DNA of 64,000 nt from Streptococcus sp. LYSM12 (GCF_004569635.1 NZ_SPOZ01000006.1:31876-95875), one strand, 5' to 3'. Numbered from the stretch's first letter, positions 38,409-49,794 are shown. The notes: generated by a model not told the origin, from the letters alone. Numbers and translations are program-made.

Positions 38409-39305
38409 GTGGATCTTATATTATCAAGTATATCGCAGGGACTATTGTGGTCTATCATGGCGATTGGAGTTTATTTAACATTTCGTATTTTAGATATTGC
38501 TGATTTGACAGCAGAGGGGGCTTATCCTATGGGAGCAGCAATTTGTGCCACAGGGATTGTCAATGGCATGAATCCTCTACTTGCCACCCTGCTCGCTTTC
38601 ATGGGAGGCATGTTTGCGGGTCTTATTTCAGGCTTGCTCCATACAAAGATGAAAATTCCGGCGCTGCTGACAGGGATTGTCACTTTGACGGGCTTGTACT
38701 CTATTAACTTGAAAATTCTTGGTAAGGCCAATGTAGCGCTCTTACGCCAGCAAACCCTAGTGACCCAGTTGCAGAAAATGGGCTTGACCAAAACCTATGC
38801 AGTTCTGCTAATCGGTGTGATTTTCGTCGTGCTTGTGATTGCCTTGTTGACCCTATTACTAAATACCCAGATTGGCCTAGCTCTTCGTTCAACAGGGGAT
38901 AATATCCCGATGAGTGAGGCGAATGGAATCAATGTTAATAAGATGAAGATTTATGGTTATATGTTGTCCAATGGCTTGATTGCGCTTTGTGGCGCTCTCT
39001 TGACACAGAACAATGGCTATGCAGATTTGAATTCTGGGACAGGAACTATTGTTATCGGTCTTGCTTCTGTTATCATCGCAGAAGTCATCTTGCGCAATCT
39101 TCGTATTGGTTGGCGTCTGTGCTCTGTCGTTTTAGGTGCTGTTATCTATCGATTGATCATCCTAGCAATCCTTGAGATTCCTGGTATGGATGCAGATTTG
39201 GTGAAATTATTCTCTGCGACCCTGCTTGCCCTTGTACTCTTTGTACCAGAATTGCAGAAAAAATTGCAGATTCGCAGGCCAAATGTATCAGAAAAATCAG
39301 CTTAG
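38409..39305 (+). CDS. ABC transporter permease (TrpY-like)
   Basis: 298 residues, about eight or nine hydrophobic helices, branched-chain amino acid permease type (BPD_transp_2). Starts with GTG at 38409 behind AAAGGAG (MDLILSSISQGLLWSIMAIG). Conserved ISGLLHTKMKIPALLTGIVT and LRSTGDN segments fit the family. Forms the membrane channel for the two binding proteins upstream. Confidence 0.85.
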   Translation: MDLILSSISQGLLWSIMAIGVYLTFRILDIADLTAEGAYPMGAAICATGIVNGMNPLLATLLAFMGGMFAGLISGLLHTKMKIPALLTGIVTLTGLYSINLKILGKANVALLRQQTLVTQLQKMGLTKTYAVLLIGVIFVVLVIALLTLLLNTQIGLALRSTGDNIPMSEANGINVNKMKIYGYMLSNGLIALCGALLTQNNGYADLNSGTGTIVIGLASVIIAEVILRNLRIGWRLCSVVLGAVIYRLIILAILEIPGMDADLVKLFSATLLALVLFVPELQKKLQIRRPNVSEKSA

Positions 39306-39318
39306 GAGGGATTAGAAA

Positions 39319-40119
39319 ATGACAACAATTTTATCAATTCAAGAGATTCATAAGACCTTCGAAGCAGGTACGATTAATGAAAACCATGTATTGAGAGGTA
39401 TGAATTTAGATGTTCAAGAAGGAGATTTTATCTCTATCATTGGAGGAAATGGTGCGGGTAAATCAACCTTGATGAACAGTTTAGCTGGTACTTTAACCGT
39501 GGATTCGGGAGATATTTTCCTAGAAGGAAAGTCGATTAAGAATGTTCCAGCAGCAAAGCGGGCACGTGAAATCAGCCGTGTTTTCCAAGATCCCAAAATG
39601 GGGACAGCCTCTCGCTTGACCATTGAAGAAAATATGGCAGTTGCCTATCGCCGAGGTCTTTCTCGGGGTCTGAGCTGGGGAGTGAAAGACAGCGAGCGCA
39701 AGATTTTCAAAGAAGCTTTGAAAGAATTAGGCTTAGGACTTGAAAATAGGATGAAGGTGGATACGCAATTCTTATCAGGTGGACAGCGCCAGGCTTTGAC
39801 CTTACTCATGGCTTCACTAGTCAAACCGAAAGTCTTGCTATTGGACGAGCATACAGCTGCCCTTGATCCAAAGACCAGCGATATGGTGATGAAGCTCACT
39901 AAAAAAATCGTTGAGAAAGATAAGTTGACGGCTCTGATGATTACTCACAATATGGAAAATGCGATTGAATATGGAAATCGCCTCATCATGCTTCATCAAG
40001 GTCGCATTATCGTTGATGTACGCGCTGAAGAAAAAGCTAATTTGACTGTCCAAAATCTCATGGATCTCTTCCAAAAAAACAGCGGACAAACATTAACAGA
40101 CGATGAGATGATGTTGTAA
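39319..40119 (+). CDS. ABC transporter ATP-binding protein (TrpZ-like)
   Basis: 266 residues with Walker A GGNGAGKST, signature LSGGQRQALTLL, Walker B VLLLDEHTAALDP and switch His (ITHNM). It follows the permease by 13 bases behind AGGAGG, completing a four-gene importer. Probably ends the operon; only T-poor hairpins follow. Confidence 0.88.
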   Translation: MTTILSIQEIHKTFEAGTINENHVLRGMNLDVQEGDFISIIGGNGAGKSTLMNSLAGTLTVDSGDIFLEGKSIKNVPAAKRAREISRVFQDPKMGTASRLTIEENMAVAYRRGLSRGLSWGVKDSERKIFKEALKELGLGLENRMKVDTQFLSGGQRQALTLLMASLVKPKVLLLDEHTAALDPKTSDMVMKLTKKIVEKDKLTALMITHNMENAIEYGNRLIMLHQGRIIVDVRAEEKANLTVQNLMDLFQKNSGQTLTDDEMML

Positions 40120-40200
40120 AGGGCTTGTTGAAATCTATTAACTATTACTTTTTCCGCTAGTGATGTATCAGCTACATCATAAATAAGAGTCTAGATTCAA

Positions 40201-40232
40201 TAGAAGTTGTGATAAAAGTGTCACAACTTCTA
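40201..40232 (+). repeat. Perfect 12-bp inverted repeat after the ABC operon
   Basis: TAGAAGTTGTGA (40201-40212) pairs with TCACAACTTCTA (40221-40232); 8-base loop, no T-run. Confidence 0.6.
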
Positions 40233-40413
40233 TCTATATCGCTCCTTGTGAATAGTATTACAATAGCATGCCTACAACAATAGCGCACGTTTGCAAGTGA
40301 TGAGATGTGTATAGTTAAAGGTAGACTATAAAAGCAGAAGCCTCAATGAGAAGACCTATTGGTGTTTCTACTTACAATCATTATCATTTAAAAAGTAGGA
40401 GAATTTGTCTTTA

Positions 40414-40572
40414 TATAGCCGTTTCGTTTATTTTTAGTACTAGGCAAGGAGTCGCAGGTAGTTGAAATAGTTGATAACTATTTCAAGTGACAGATAAGAA
40501 AAGTGTAACTTTTCTCAATGGTACAGCAAGACGAGTTAACGAAGTACTAAAAATATAAACTAAATGACTATA
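40414..40572 (-). repeat. RUP-like element with ~57-bp internal insertion, copy A
   Basis: TATAGCCGTTTCGTTTATTT ... TATAAACTAAATGACTATA. After GTCGCAGGTAGT it carries an extra segment with two small palindromes (TGAAATAGTTGATAACTATT and GAAAAGTGTAACTTTTC). Practically identical to 41894-42052. Confidence 0.85.
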
Positions 40573-40672
40573 TAGTCTTTTGGTTCGCTTTTAGTACTAG
40601 GCAAGGAGCTGCAGGCTGTACGAGAGTACGGCAAAGTGAGCGAAGTCATAAAAGATAAACGAAATGACTATC
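40571..40672 (-). repeat. RUP-like element abutting the previous copy
   Basis: TATAGTCTTTTGGTTCGCTT ... AGATAAACGAAATGACTAT. It begins on the TA that ends the previous element, as if one element inserted at the TA flank of the other. Confidence 0.8.
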
Positions 40673-40708
40673 ATACTGATTTGAACGGAAAGAGGTAGTA
40701 GGATTTCC

Positions 40709-41917
40709 ATGTATAAAAATAAATATATACCGACCATTAGTAGTTTGTATGTGAACTACATTTTTCAAGGGATAGCGACCATTATTGTGTCGCAAAATAT
40801 GTCTATCTTACGTGAAAACTGGGGAGCAAGTATCAGTCAGATTACGCTCGTCATCAGTGCGATTGGACTCGGACGCATTTTAAGCATCAATGCTGCTGGA
40901 GTGATTTCTGATGGGCTAGGACGTAGACGTGCAGTACTGTTTGGGATTGTGTCCTATATCATTTTCTTCCTCGGTCTGCTCCTTGCTTCGAATTACATTG
41001 TAGCCTTTATCATCTCGATTTTTGCTGGATTTGGGAATGCTTTTTTGGATACTAGCACCTATCCAGTTGTTATTGAAGCCTTTGAAAACCGCAATAATAA
41101 TAGTGCTTTGAGTGTCTTAAACAAGGCCTTTATCTCTATGGGACAATTTCTGTTTCCAATCATTACAAGCTTCATTTTAAGAAATGGTCATTATTTCGGT
41201 TGGACCTTTATCGTGTCAGCAATTTGCTTGCTCTTAAATTTAGTGGTTTCTCTTAAAGTCCCCTTTCCAGCGGTCGAGAAAAAGCCAGAAGTTAAGGTGC
41301 AAGCTGCTAGTGTTGAAGCTCATTGTACAGTTTGTCATAAACAGTCAAATGTTAAAGTAGAACTCGTTGCCTTACTGGTCTTTTCTTTCGTGTCTGTTTC
41401 TCTCTTTAATACCTATATCACTTGGATTCCCTCCTTTGCCCAGCAGGCGATTGGAATGGCAGAATCAGATAGCCTAGTTTTGGTGAGTGCTTATAGTATC
41501 TTCTCTTTTATTTCCGTTTTTTTCACATCTTTCATTGTTCATCGTGGAATCAATGTCCCCATGTTCATGAACTGTTGTACCACGTTGACAGGACTTGCCC
41601 TTTGGTTAATGATCGTCATGCCCAATCTTTATACGGTCATGCTTTCAACCTTTATAGTCGGCTTTTTTGCAGCAGGAGGTATCTGGCAGTTAGGTCTTGC
41701 AATCTTGCTCGAATTTTTCCCATTCAAGCGGGGCTTGATTACGAGTTACTATTCGCTGGCAACCTCTATTGCAGTTATGGGAATCCCTTATTTGACAGGG
41801 ATTTTAGCAGAACACCATTTAAATAATGTTTTCATCTTGATTATTGGTTTAGCCTTTCTAGGCTCCGTCTGTTTAGTTATTGTACAGAAGCGTTATAGCC
41901 GTTTCGTTTATTTTTAG
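40709..41917 (+). CDS. MFS transporter, possibly for shikimate/quinate or related acids
   Basis: 402 residues with about 12 transmembrane helices and the loop 2-3 motif GVISDGLGRRRAVLFG. A cysteine pair (HCTVCHK) lies in the central cytoplasmic loop. The last seven residues (YSRFVYF) and stop are encoded by an inserted RUP-like element, so the native C-terminus is slightly altered. The gene sits between two identical 159-bp elements in direct orientation and upstream of a shikimate/quinate dehydrogenase gene; the substrate suggestion is from that neighbour only. Confidence 0.8.
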   Translation: MYKNKYIPTISSLYVNYIFQGIATIIVSQNMSILRENWGASISQITLVISAIGLGRILSINAAGVISDGLGRRRAVLFGIVSYIIFFLGLLLASNYIVAFIISIFAGFGNAFLDTSTYPVVIEAFENRNNNSALSVLNKAFISMGQFLFPIITSFILRNGHYFGWTFIVSAICLLLNLVVSLKVPFPAVEKKPEVKVQAASVEAHCTVCHKQSNVKVELVALLVFSFVSVSLFNTYITWIPSFAQQAIGMAESDSLVLVSAYSIFSFISVFFTSFIVHRGINVPMFMNCCTTLTGLALWLMIVMPNLYTVMLSTFIVGFFAAGGIWQLGLAILLEFFPFKRGLITSYYSLATSIAVMGIPYLTGILAEHHLNNVFILIIGLAFLGSVCLVIVQKRYSRFVYF

Positions 41918-42052
41918 TACTAGGCAAGGAGTCGCAGGTAGTTGAAATAGTTGATAACTATTTCAAGTGACAGATAAGAAAAGTGTAACTTTTCTCAATG
42001 GTACAGCAAGATGAGTGAACGAAGTACTAAAAATATAAACTAAATGACTATA
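41894..42052 (-). repeat. RUP-like element with internal insertion, copy B
   Basis: Same as 40414-40572 including the extra segment; differences are about two bases (ATGAGTG for ACGAGTT). It supplies the MFS gene's stop codon and lies 39 bases before the aroE-like start. Confidence 0.88.
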
Positions 42053-42091
42053 GCAAACAAATTTTCACACAGAATAGAAAGAGGTGCTTGC

Positions 42092-42979
42092 ATGCCAGAA
42101 CGTTTGTCAGGACACACCTTATTAGTTAGCTTACTTGCTACTCCAATCCGTCACAGTCTTTCTCCTAAAATGCACAATGAGGCTTATGCCAAATTGGGTC
42201 TAGACTATGCTTACTTAGCTTTTGAAGTGGGAAAGGAAGAATTAGCAGATGCTGTGCAAGGTATTCGTGCCTTAGGTATTCGTGGATCAAATATTTCCAT
42301 GCCCAATAAACAGGCTATCATTCCCTACTTGGACGAATTATCACCGACAGCAGAGTTGGTCGGAGCGGTCAATACAGTTGTCAATAAAGATGGCAAAGGG
42401 CACTTGGTTGGTCACTGTACAGATGGTACAGGAGCAGTTCGTGCATTAGCAGCAGAGGGTGTTGGTGTTAAAGACCAAATCATCACCTTGGCAGGTGCTG
42501 GTGGAGCTGGGACAGCAATTGCTATTCAGCTAGGGCTTGACGGTGCAAAAGAAGTCCGTATCTTCAATATCAAGGACCACCACTATGAGCATGCTGAAAA
42601 AACAGTTGAGAAATTAAACACTCGTACTGAAACAAGAGCAAGCTTGCAGGATTTGAAAGAAACAGAGGCCCTCTATCACTCCATTGCAGAAAGCTCCATC
42701 TTTATCAATGCGACTGGTGTAGGTATGAAGCCCTTGGAAGGTCAAAAATTGATTCATGATCCAGCTGTCATTCGTCCAGACTTGGTCGTTTTTGATGTCA
42801 TCTACAGCCCTGCAGAAACAGAACTGCTTCGCTTTGCTAAAGAACACGGCGCTAAAAAAGCTATCAACGGTATCGGTATGATGATGTATCAAGGAGCAGA
42901 GGCCTTTAAACTCCATACAGGAAGAGATATGCCGGTTGATGATATCCGTCAACTCTTCTTTGGAGATGAGGTGCAGTAA
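42092..42979 (+). CDS. aroE: Shikimate/quinate dehydrogenase (AroE family, YdiB-like)
   Basis: 295 residues. Substrate site: SLSPKMHN, Lys of [21 protein letters not shown] and [12 protein letters not shown](P) loop [11 protein letters not shown]. The nucleotide strand reads IFNIKD, without the NRT-type Arg used for NADP by AroE, so NAD use and a YdiB-like quinate/shikimate role are plausible. I start at 42092 ([10 protein letters not shown]) behind GAGGTG; the open frame continues 16 codons upstream into the RUP-like element. Whether this is the biosynthetic enzyme or a catabolic paralogue is open. Confidence 0.82.
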   Translation: MPERLSGHTLLVSLLATPIRHSLSPKMHNEAYAKLGLDYAYLAFEVGKEELADAVQGIRALGIRGSNISMPNKQAIIPYLDELSPTAELVGAVNTVVNKDGKGHLVGHCTDGTGAVRALAAEGVGVKDQIITLAGAGGAGTAIAIQLGLDGAKEVRIFNIKDHHYEHAEKTVEKLNTRTETRASLQDLKETEALYHSIAESSIFINATGVGMKPLEGQKLIHDPAVIRPDLVVFDVIYSPAETELLRFAKEHGAKKAINGIGMMMYQGAEAFKLHTGRDMPVDDIRQLFFGDEVQ

Positions 42980-43142
42980 TCGCCCATACTTGCTCGTGAC
43001 ATGAGCTGCTCAAAAGGTAAAAAACAATGATTGTAAGGATTTAGTTCTATCTTGGACAGGATTAAGTTCTTTTCATTTTTTGCTTTGCTTTACAGCGATG
43101 ATGCCAGTCACGGGTTAAGGCTTGATTTTACATTGCGAAACT

Positions 43143-43248
43143 CATAGTCGTTTAGCTTTCATTTAGTAGGTTCTTCCCTTATCTTTCCCAACCTAGTTGT
43201 GTCTGCGATTTGTTGCTTATTCCTGAATCAAAACGGAAAGGCTATCAT
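43143..43248 (+). repeat. RUP-like element, strongly diverged
   Basis: CATAGTCGTTTAGCTTTC ... AAAACGGAAAGGCTATC. Ends and length match the family; the interior is eroded. Confidence 0.5.
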
Positions 43249-43270
43249 ATCAATACCTCGGTGAAGATGA

Positions 43271-43379
43271 TACAGTCATTTCGTTTATCTTTTATTACTT
43301 CGTTCACTCGCTTTGCCGCACTCTCCAGTACAGCCTGCAACTTGTTTCCTAGTACTAAAAATAAACTAAAAGGTCAGTA
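43271..43379 (+). repeat. RUP-like element
   Basis: TACAGTCATTTCGTTTATCT ... AATAAACTAAAAGGTCAGTA with ACTTCGTTCACTCGCTTTGC. Forward orientation, ends mutated. Confidence 0.8.
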
Positions 43380-43670
43380 TCCTCTTCCTCTGTCGTTCGC
43401 TCATCTTGCGGAAAATCCCTTCTACAGTTGCTTCCATTTCTGAGTTTCTTGTTCATTATCATTTCGTTTCCATTACCATGTGACAGCCTTTGATAGTGTC
43501 GAACAAAGAGAGTCCAAAATGACTGTTTTTGCAGTGAAGAATTTGCTTTTCAATAATTGTTGAAAACAGTAGGTTTGCAATGATAGGCTTATAAAGTCAG
43601 TAAAGCGTTGGATAGACTGTTGAAAGTGGGAAGAGAGGGTTAAGAATCAATGCTGTGTACGAGTGATTGG

Positions 43671-43756
43671 ATAGTCATGTAATTTATTTTATTACTTCCT
43701 TAACTTGCTTTGTCGTAGTTTAGTACAGTCTGCAGCTCGTTGCCTATAAATGCCTA
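43671..43756 (+). repeat. RUP-like element, degenerate
   Basis: ATAGTCATGTAATTTATTTT, TTAGTACAGTCTGCAGCTCG and TTGCCTATAAATGCCTATAC remain. Confidence 0.6.
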
Positions 43757-43789
43757 TACTAGAAAATAATGAACATCTTACCTAAATTA

Positions 43790-43798
43790 TGGTAGAAT
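43790..43798 (+). promoter_or_regulatory. Extended -10 promoter of the hydroxyacid dehydrogenase gene
   Basis: TGGTAGAAT, an extended -10 box 46 bases before the ATG. Confidence 0.55.
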
Positions 43799-43843
43799 AC
43801 TGACTAAGAATATCCGAATGAAGAGATAGAGGAGGGGACATTT

Positions 43844-44764
43844 ATGACGCGTAAAGTGGGAATTATTGGATTAGGTCACGTTGGTGCAACGGTGGCACAC
43901 GGCTTGATAGCACAAGGGGCTTTTGATGACTATGTCTTGATTGATACGAACGAGGCAAAGGTTGCAGCAGAAGCTATGGATTTTGCGGATGCCGCAGCCA
44001 ATCTTGGTCATCATGCCAATATCATAATCAATGATTATCAGTCCTTGGCAGATGCTGATGTTGTCATTTCGGCTTTGGGGAATATCACGTTACAAGACAA
44101 TCCTCACGCGGATCGCTTTGCAGAGCTTCCATTTACCGCTAAAGAAGTTCCAGTTGTTGCTCAGCAATTAAAAGCTGTTGGCTTTAAGGGAGTATTGGTG
44201 GTCATTTCAAATCCAGTAGATGTCGTGACTAGCCTTTATCAGAAATATACAGGTCTGCCCAAGGATTCTGTCATTGGGACAGGTACCTTGCTGGATACTG
44301 CAAGAATGAAGCGGACAATCGCTCAGCAATTTACAATAGATGCTCGAAGTGTACAGGGATATAATCTGGGAGAGCATGGCAATTCCCAATTCACCGCCTG
44401 GAGTCAAGTCAAGGTCAAGGGACAGGCAATTTCTGATTTTCTTAGTACAGCCGAATTGGAACGCTTGGAAAAAGCAGCGATGATGGGCGGTCATACGGTC
44501 TTTTATGCTAAAAAATACACCTCTTATGGTATTGCCAGTGCGACCATTCGTTTAGTCTTAGCCATCGTGTCAGATGCCCGTGAGGAATTGCCGGTTTCTC
44601 ACTACTATGAGCCTTTAGGGACCTATCTTAGCTATCCAGCCATTGTCGGACGCGCAGGAATTGTCGAGCGGGTTCAGCTAAATTTGACAGATGACGAGGA
44701 GAAAAAATTAATCGCTTCGGCCCGTTTTATTCAGGAAAAATGTAGGACTTGTATCTGTAAATAA
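43844..44764 (+). CDS. L-2-hydroxyacid (L-2-hydroxyisocaproate) dehydrogenase, LDH family
   Basis: 306 residues, LDH/MDH fold: NAD loop GIIGLGHVGATVAHG with Asp in LIDTNEAK (NAD preference), catalytic His in NLGEHGNSQ, and Arg in the loop DNPHADRF. The active loop (GNITLQDNPHADR) lacks the Gln/Pro pattern of true L-lactate dehydrogenase and resembles L-HicDH, which reduces branched or aromatic 2-oxo acids. The end reads FIQEKCRTCICK, an odd tail that could come from a small 3' frameshift. Its position near aro genes may be coincidental. Confidence 0.82.
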   Translation: MTRKVGIIGLGHVGATVAHGLIAQGAFDDYVLIDTNEAKVAAEAMDFADAAANLGHHANIIINDYQSLADADVVISALGNITLQDNPHADRFAELPFTAKEVPVVAQQLKAVGFKGVLVVISNPVDVVTSLYQKYTGLPKDSVIGTGTLLDTARMKRTIAQQFTIDARSVQGYNLGEHGNSQFTAWSQVKVKGQAISDFLSTAELERLEKAAMMGGHTVFYAKKYTSYGIASATIRLVLAIVSDAREELPVSHYYEPLGTYLSYPAIVGRAGIVERVQLNLTDDEEKKLIASARFIQEKCRTCICK

Positions 44765-44975
44765 GGCAGCTTGATTCAGGAAGTCGTTTTTCGATTATCA
44801 AGGCATTTTTTTGAAAGAGTAGGGGTGTCTACTGAAAAAGCAAAGATGAGTAGTGGAAAACTAGTCTTAAATAGGAGTAAAGGGAATTCATACGGGCTCT
44901 TGCAGAAAGTTTTCTAGGTCTTTGGTTAGGAGTGATTGAATGTGTTTTTCGGAAAATGAGAGATACTGTTGTTTG

Positions 44976-44984
44976 TGATATAAT
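44976..44984 (+). promoter_or_regulatory. Extended -10 promoter of the aroA-aroK-pheA-LCP operon
   Basis: TGATATAAT (extended -10), 27 bases before the aroA ATG; GGGAGG site between. Confidence 0.65.
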
Positions 44985-44986
44985 AA

Positions 44987-46297
<1,311 letters not shown>

Positions 46298-46298
46298 T

Positions 46299-46790
46299 AT
46301 GGCAATTCTTTTACTGGGATTTATGGGAGTAGGAAAGACAACCGTTTCTCAGCATATCAAGCGTCCTTTCTATGATATGGATACAATCATTGAAGAAAAA
46401 ATCGGGATGTCCATTTCTGACTTTTTCGTTAAAGAGGGGGAGGTTGCCTTTCGGAAACTTGAATCAGAAACCTTAGAAGAACTCCTGCAGCTTGAGGGTG
46501 ACCTTATCATCTCGACAGGTGGTGGTGTGGTTATTGCAGAAAGAAATCGGCTTCTCTTGCGTCAGAACCAGAAGCATAATGTATTGTTAGTCGCTTCGTT
46601 TGAGGTCTTATATGATCGGATTAAGCAGGATCACAAGTTCCAACGTCCCCTTTTTTTGAACAATTCAAAAGAGGAGTTTCGCGGTATTTATGAGCGGCGA
46701 ATGGTACTGTATGAGGGGTTGTCTGATTTGGTAATCAATACAGACCACCGTATTCCAGAAGAAGTAGCAAGGATTATTCAATGTATATAG
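46299..46790 (+). CDS. aroK: Shikimate kinase
   Basis: 163 residues, P-loop GFMGVGKTT, the shikimate-binding DMDTIIEEK and the STGGG loop, with the lid Arg in KFQRPLF. Supplies the AroA substrate. The 3' end overlaps pheA by 10 bases. Confidence 0.95.
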   Translation: MAILLLGFMGVGKTTVSQHIKRPFYDMDTIIEEKIGMSISDFFVKEGEVAFRKLESETLEELLQLEGDLIISTGGGVVIAERNRLLLRQNQKHNVLLVASFEVLYDRIKQDHKFQRPLFLNNSKEEFRGIYERRMVLYEGLSDLVINTDHRIPEEVARIIQCI

Positions 46791-47608
46791 GATTTTTAGG
46801 ACCACGGGGTTCCTTTACGCACCAAGTGGCACACCAGACTTTTCCAGCAGCAGAATTGGTACCTTATGACACGATTACAGAGGTTATGAAAGCTGTTGAA
46901 CAACATGCGGTTGATTATTCAGTCATTCCAGTTGAAAATTCGATTGAAGGTAGTGTTCATGAAACGATTGACTACCTCTTTCATCAGGCAGACTTGCGGG
47001 CAGTAGCTGAGGTGATCCAACCGATTTTTCAACAGCTCATGGTTACTTCTCACTCAAGAGATATCCAAGTGATTTACTCTCATCCGCAAGCGTTAGCTCA
47101 AGGAAAAAAATATATTGATGCGCATTACCCGCAGGCACGGCTTGAAGCAACAGCAAGTACAGCCTATGCAGCGCGCTTTGTGGCAAGTCATCCAGACCAG
47201 CCTTTTGCTGCGATTGCACCACAAGCAGCAGCCCAGGAATATGGTCTCAACATTGTTGCGCAAGATATTCAAGAAATGAACCAGAATTACACCCGTTTTT
47301 GGGTATTGGGAAAGTCAGCACTCACCCTGCCATTGGCATCAACTGTCAGAAAATGTTCGCTGGCGCTGACCTTACCAGACAACCTACCAGGTGCTCTTTA
47401 CAAGGCGATGTCAGTTTTTGCTTGGCGAGGAATTGATTTGACCAAGATTGAAAGTAGGCCCTTGAAAACGGCTCTGGGAGAGTATTTCTTCATACTTGAT
47501 GTAGGCAACCCTCAACCAGAATTATTGGATTATGCCTTAAAAGAATTGACAAGCTTAGGGATTTCTTATAAGATTTTAGGAGACTATTTTATTTATCAGG
47601 CTCAATGA
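46781..47608 (+). CDS. pheA: Prephenate dehydratase
   Basis: Converts prephenate to phenylpyruvate in phenylalanine synthesis. 275 residues: PDT domain ([11 protein letters not shown], the [17 protein letters not shown] segment, the TRFWVLG motif with catalytic Thr) and C-terminal ACT domain (about 190-270) with GALYKAM and ESRP, the Phe feedback-binding sites. No chorismate mutase domain. Confidence 0.96.
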   Translation: MYIGFLGPRGSFTHQVAHQTFPAAELVPYDTITEVMKAVEQHAVDYSVIPVENSIEGSVHETIDYLFHQADLRAVAEVIQPIFQQLMVTSHSRDIQVIYSHPQALAQGKKYIDAHYPQARLEATASTAYAARFVASHPDQPFAAIAPQAAAQEYGLNIVAQDIQEMNQNYTRFWVLGKSALTLPLASTVRKCSLALTLPDNLPGALYKAMSVFAWRGIDLTKIESRPLKTALGEYFFILDVGNPQPELLDYALKELTSLGISYKILGDYFIYQAQ

Positions 47609-47621
47609 AAAGGGAAGTACA

Positions 47622-48905
47622 ATGACAAGATATGAGAGCAACCTCACTCATCATGAGGAATTACGATTAGATTATTTACGGAAAAATATTCACTACCTAA
47701 ATGATAGGGAGCAAAGAGAATTGGCCTATCTAGAGCGGAAATTAAAGGGCGATATTGTGCGAACATCGCATCAAGCATATCATAGAAGTCGGGCAGTAGA
47801 GCCAGAGGAATGGGCAGAAGAAGCAGAGGATTTTTATGATTTAGAGATGGATTCAGACGGAGATGTCTTACCTGCCTATCCACGTCAGAAAAAGCCCAAG
47901 ACTCGTCCTATCAAGCAACCCAAGATTCGGAAGAAGAAAAAGGGGCGACTCAAACGCTTCTTTAGGTTACTCTTACTGGGCTTTATCTTATTACTTGCAG
48001 GCTTGGGCTTCATGTTTGTCAAAGGAATGAAAGGCGTTGAAACGAAGCCATTAGTTGAATCCTTTAATGGTCAGGCTACCAATAATGGGGTAAATATTCT
48101 TATCCTAGGGACAGATGGTCGGGCTGGTGAAAGCTCAGACCTGACGCGGACAGATTCGATCATGGTCTTAAATGTCAATAATAAGGATAAAAAAGCTAAG
48201 CTCGTGAGCTTCATGCGTGATACCTTGATTGATATTGACGGAGCTGATTACAAACTGAATAGCGCCTATACATTTGGAGAGCAAAATGGTCATAAGGGGG
48301 CTGAAAATGTCAGAGAAGTGCTGAAAGAAAATTTTGACATCAATATTCAATATTATGCTCTTGTTGATTTTTCAACCTTTGCAACGGCCATCGATACTCT
48401 TTTTCCAGAAGGAGTGACCATCGATGCTCAATTCGGAACAGTAGATGGTCAGCAGGTTTCATCGGTTGACATTCCAGATGATTTACATATGGAAAATGGT
48501 GTGGTACCGAATCAGACGATACCGGTTGGGGTGCAGAAAATGAACGGTACCACCCTGCTCAACTACGCTCGTTTCCGTAAAGACGATGAGGCGGATTACG
48601 GACGGACCAAACGTCAACAACAGGTGATTGCAGCTATTTTGACGCAAGCAAAAAATCCAATGAAACTCTTTTCTGGAGCCGAAGCATTTGGAAAGGTCTA
48701 TGCCTTGACCTCTACTAATATTCCGCAACATTTTCTAGTGACGAGTGGTCTCTTTATCATGCTGGATGCTAAAAATGGGGTTGAACAGGCAACCATTCCT
48801 ACCATTGGAGATTGGATAGATGAGTATGATATCTATGGTGGCCTAGGAATTAAGATTGATTTTGACAAATACCAGAATCGCTTGAGTGAATTGGGCTTAC
48901 GTTGA
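47622..48905 (+). CDS. LytR-CpsA-Psr family protein
   Basis: 427 residues: a cytoplasmic N-terminus of ~108 residues rich in charged residues, one transmembrane helix (about 111-131), then the extracellular LCP domain (NILILGTDGRAGESSDLTRT, FMRDTLIDIDG, NYARFRKDDEADYGRTKRQQ). LCP proteins attach teichoic acids or capsule to peptidoglycan. In pneumococcus a homologue likewise closes the aro operon (Psr/LytR). Confidence 0.92.
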   Translation: MTRYESNLTHHEELRLDYLRKNIHYLNDREQRELAYLERKLKGDIVRTSHQAYHRSRAVEPEEWAEEAEDFYDLEMDSDGDVLPAYPRQKKPKTRPIKQPKIRKKKKGRLKRFFRLLLLGFILLLAGLGFMFVKGMKGVETKPLVESFNGQATNNGVNILILGTDGRAGESSDLTRTDSIMVLNVNNKDKKAKLVSFMRDTLIDIDGADYKLNSAYTFGEQNGHKGAENVREVLKENFDINIQYYALVDFSTFATAIDTLFPEGVTIDAQFGTVDGQQVSSVDIPDDLHMENGVVPNQTIPVGVQKMNGTTLLNYARFRKDDEADYGRTKRQQQVIAAILTQAKNPMKLFSGAEAFGKVYALTSTNIPQHFLVTSGLFIMLDAKNGVEQATIPTIGDWIDEYDIYGGLGIKIDFDKYQNRLSELGLR

Positions 48906-49507
48906 TACTTCTCTTTGAAAAAATATGTGAGCATGGGGATTGAACAAAAGCCTATCTCTACTTCTCAGAGTTCACATCAGCATCATAGCATAGGTTGATT
49001 GTCAACAGCTATCATGCCGTTGAAGGTTGGAAATCATGAAACCTTGTTCCCTGTTGGTTCAAGGGAATGGGTTAAAAACCTCTACTGGTAGGGCAGGTTC
49101 ACTCATAGTTGTTTCCTTTTTAGGCTCCAAATCTGGCCTTTACGACTGACGCGAACGAATTCGCTTCATTTCCAACCTCCAACAGTCACTACTCTGACTG
49201 ATGGAGCTGTGCGGGGTGGGAGTGAAAGGATCTATTCCCAGCCCCTTTCGGCTCAAACCTAGAAGTGGAGAAGTAAGGAAAAGCGGCTAGCTAGCACATT
49301 TTTTCTTGCTCCTTTGCCTATCCTCAATAAAGATGAAGACTGGCTGGCAAGGAAATTCCAAGACGGAATGGGTACTCAATGAAAAGCAAAAATAGTTATC
49401 CGCTAGTGCTTTAGCCGTAGACTGTTTGATGATGAAACTATTTAAAGAGTAAATGACGATGAGGATTGATGGAAATCAACCGTTAATTTAAATGCAAGAA
49501 CTGTGAT

Positions 49508-49615
49508 ATAGTTGCTCAGTTTTAAGTTCTTATCTCGTCTTGCCGAACTCTTGTTATATGGGCGACTCGTTGCCTAGTGTAGTGCTTCATCAAAATTGAA
49601 AAACACTATACTAGG
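49508..49615 (+). repeat. RUP-like element, remnant
   Basis: TATAGTTGCTCAGTTTTAAG ... CTTGCCGAACTCTTG ... CGACTCGTTGCCTAGTGTAG. Ends not clear. Confidence 0.4.
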
Positions 49616-49688
49616 TTTAAGTGAGCAATTTTTGAGCTTGATTGGGCATGAAGTTTAGTCATGGAAGAAGATGCGATTTGGTGACTAG

Positions 49689-49794
49689 TATAGTCATTTC
49701 GTTTATCTTTTATTACTTCGTTCACTCACTTTGCCGTACTCTAGTACAGCCTGCAGCTTCTTGCCTAGTACTAAAAGCAAACGAAAAGACAATA
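49689..49794 (+). repeat. RUP-like element
   Basis: TATAGTCATTTCGTTTATCT ... AGCAAACGAAAAGACAATA with the CAGCCTGCAGCTTCTTGCCT core. This is the last copy seen before the accessory island. Confidence 0.85.

Larger units (their letters stand above)
40120..40708 (+). other. Intergenic region with hairpins and two RUP-like elements
   Basis: No gene seen. It holds a TGATGTA/TACATCA hairpin (40161-40179), a perfect 12-bp inverted repeat (40201-40232), a long RUP variant (40414-40572) and an overlapping normal copy (40571-40672). Confidence 0.75.
42980..43843 (+). other. Intergenic region with three degraded RUP-like elements
   Basis: No gene seen. Elements at 43143-43248, 43271-43379 and 43671-43756; 43380-43670 is unrecognised unique sequence. 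The promoter of the next gene lies at 43790-43798. Confidence 0.7.

Noticed and set aside
40201..40232. Terminator for the ABC operon
   Set aside because: The stem is perfect but lacks a T-run on either side, so it is listed only as an inverted repeat.
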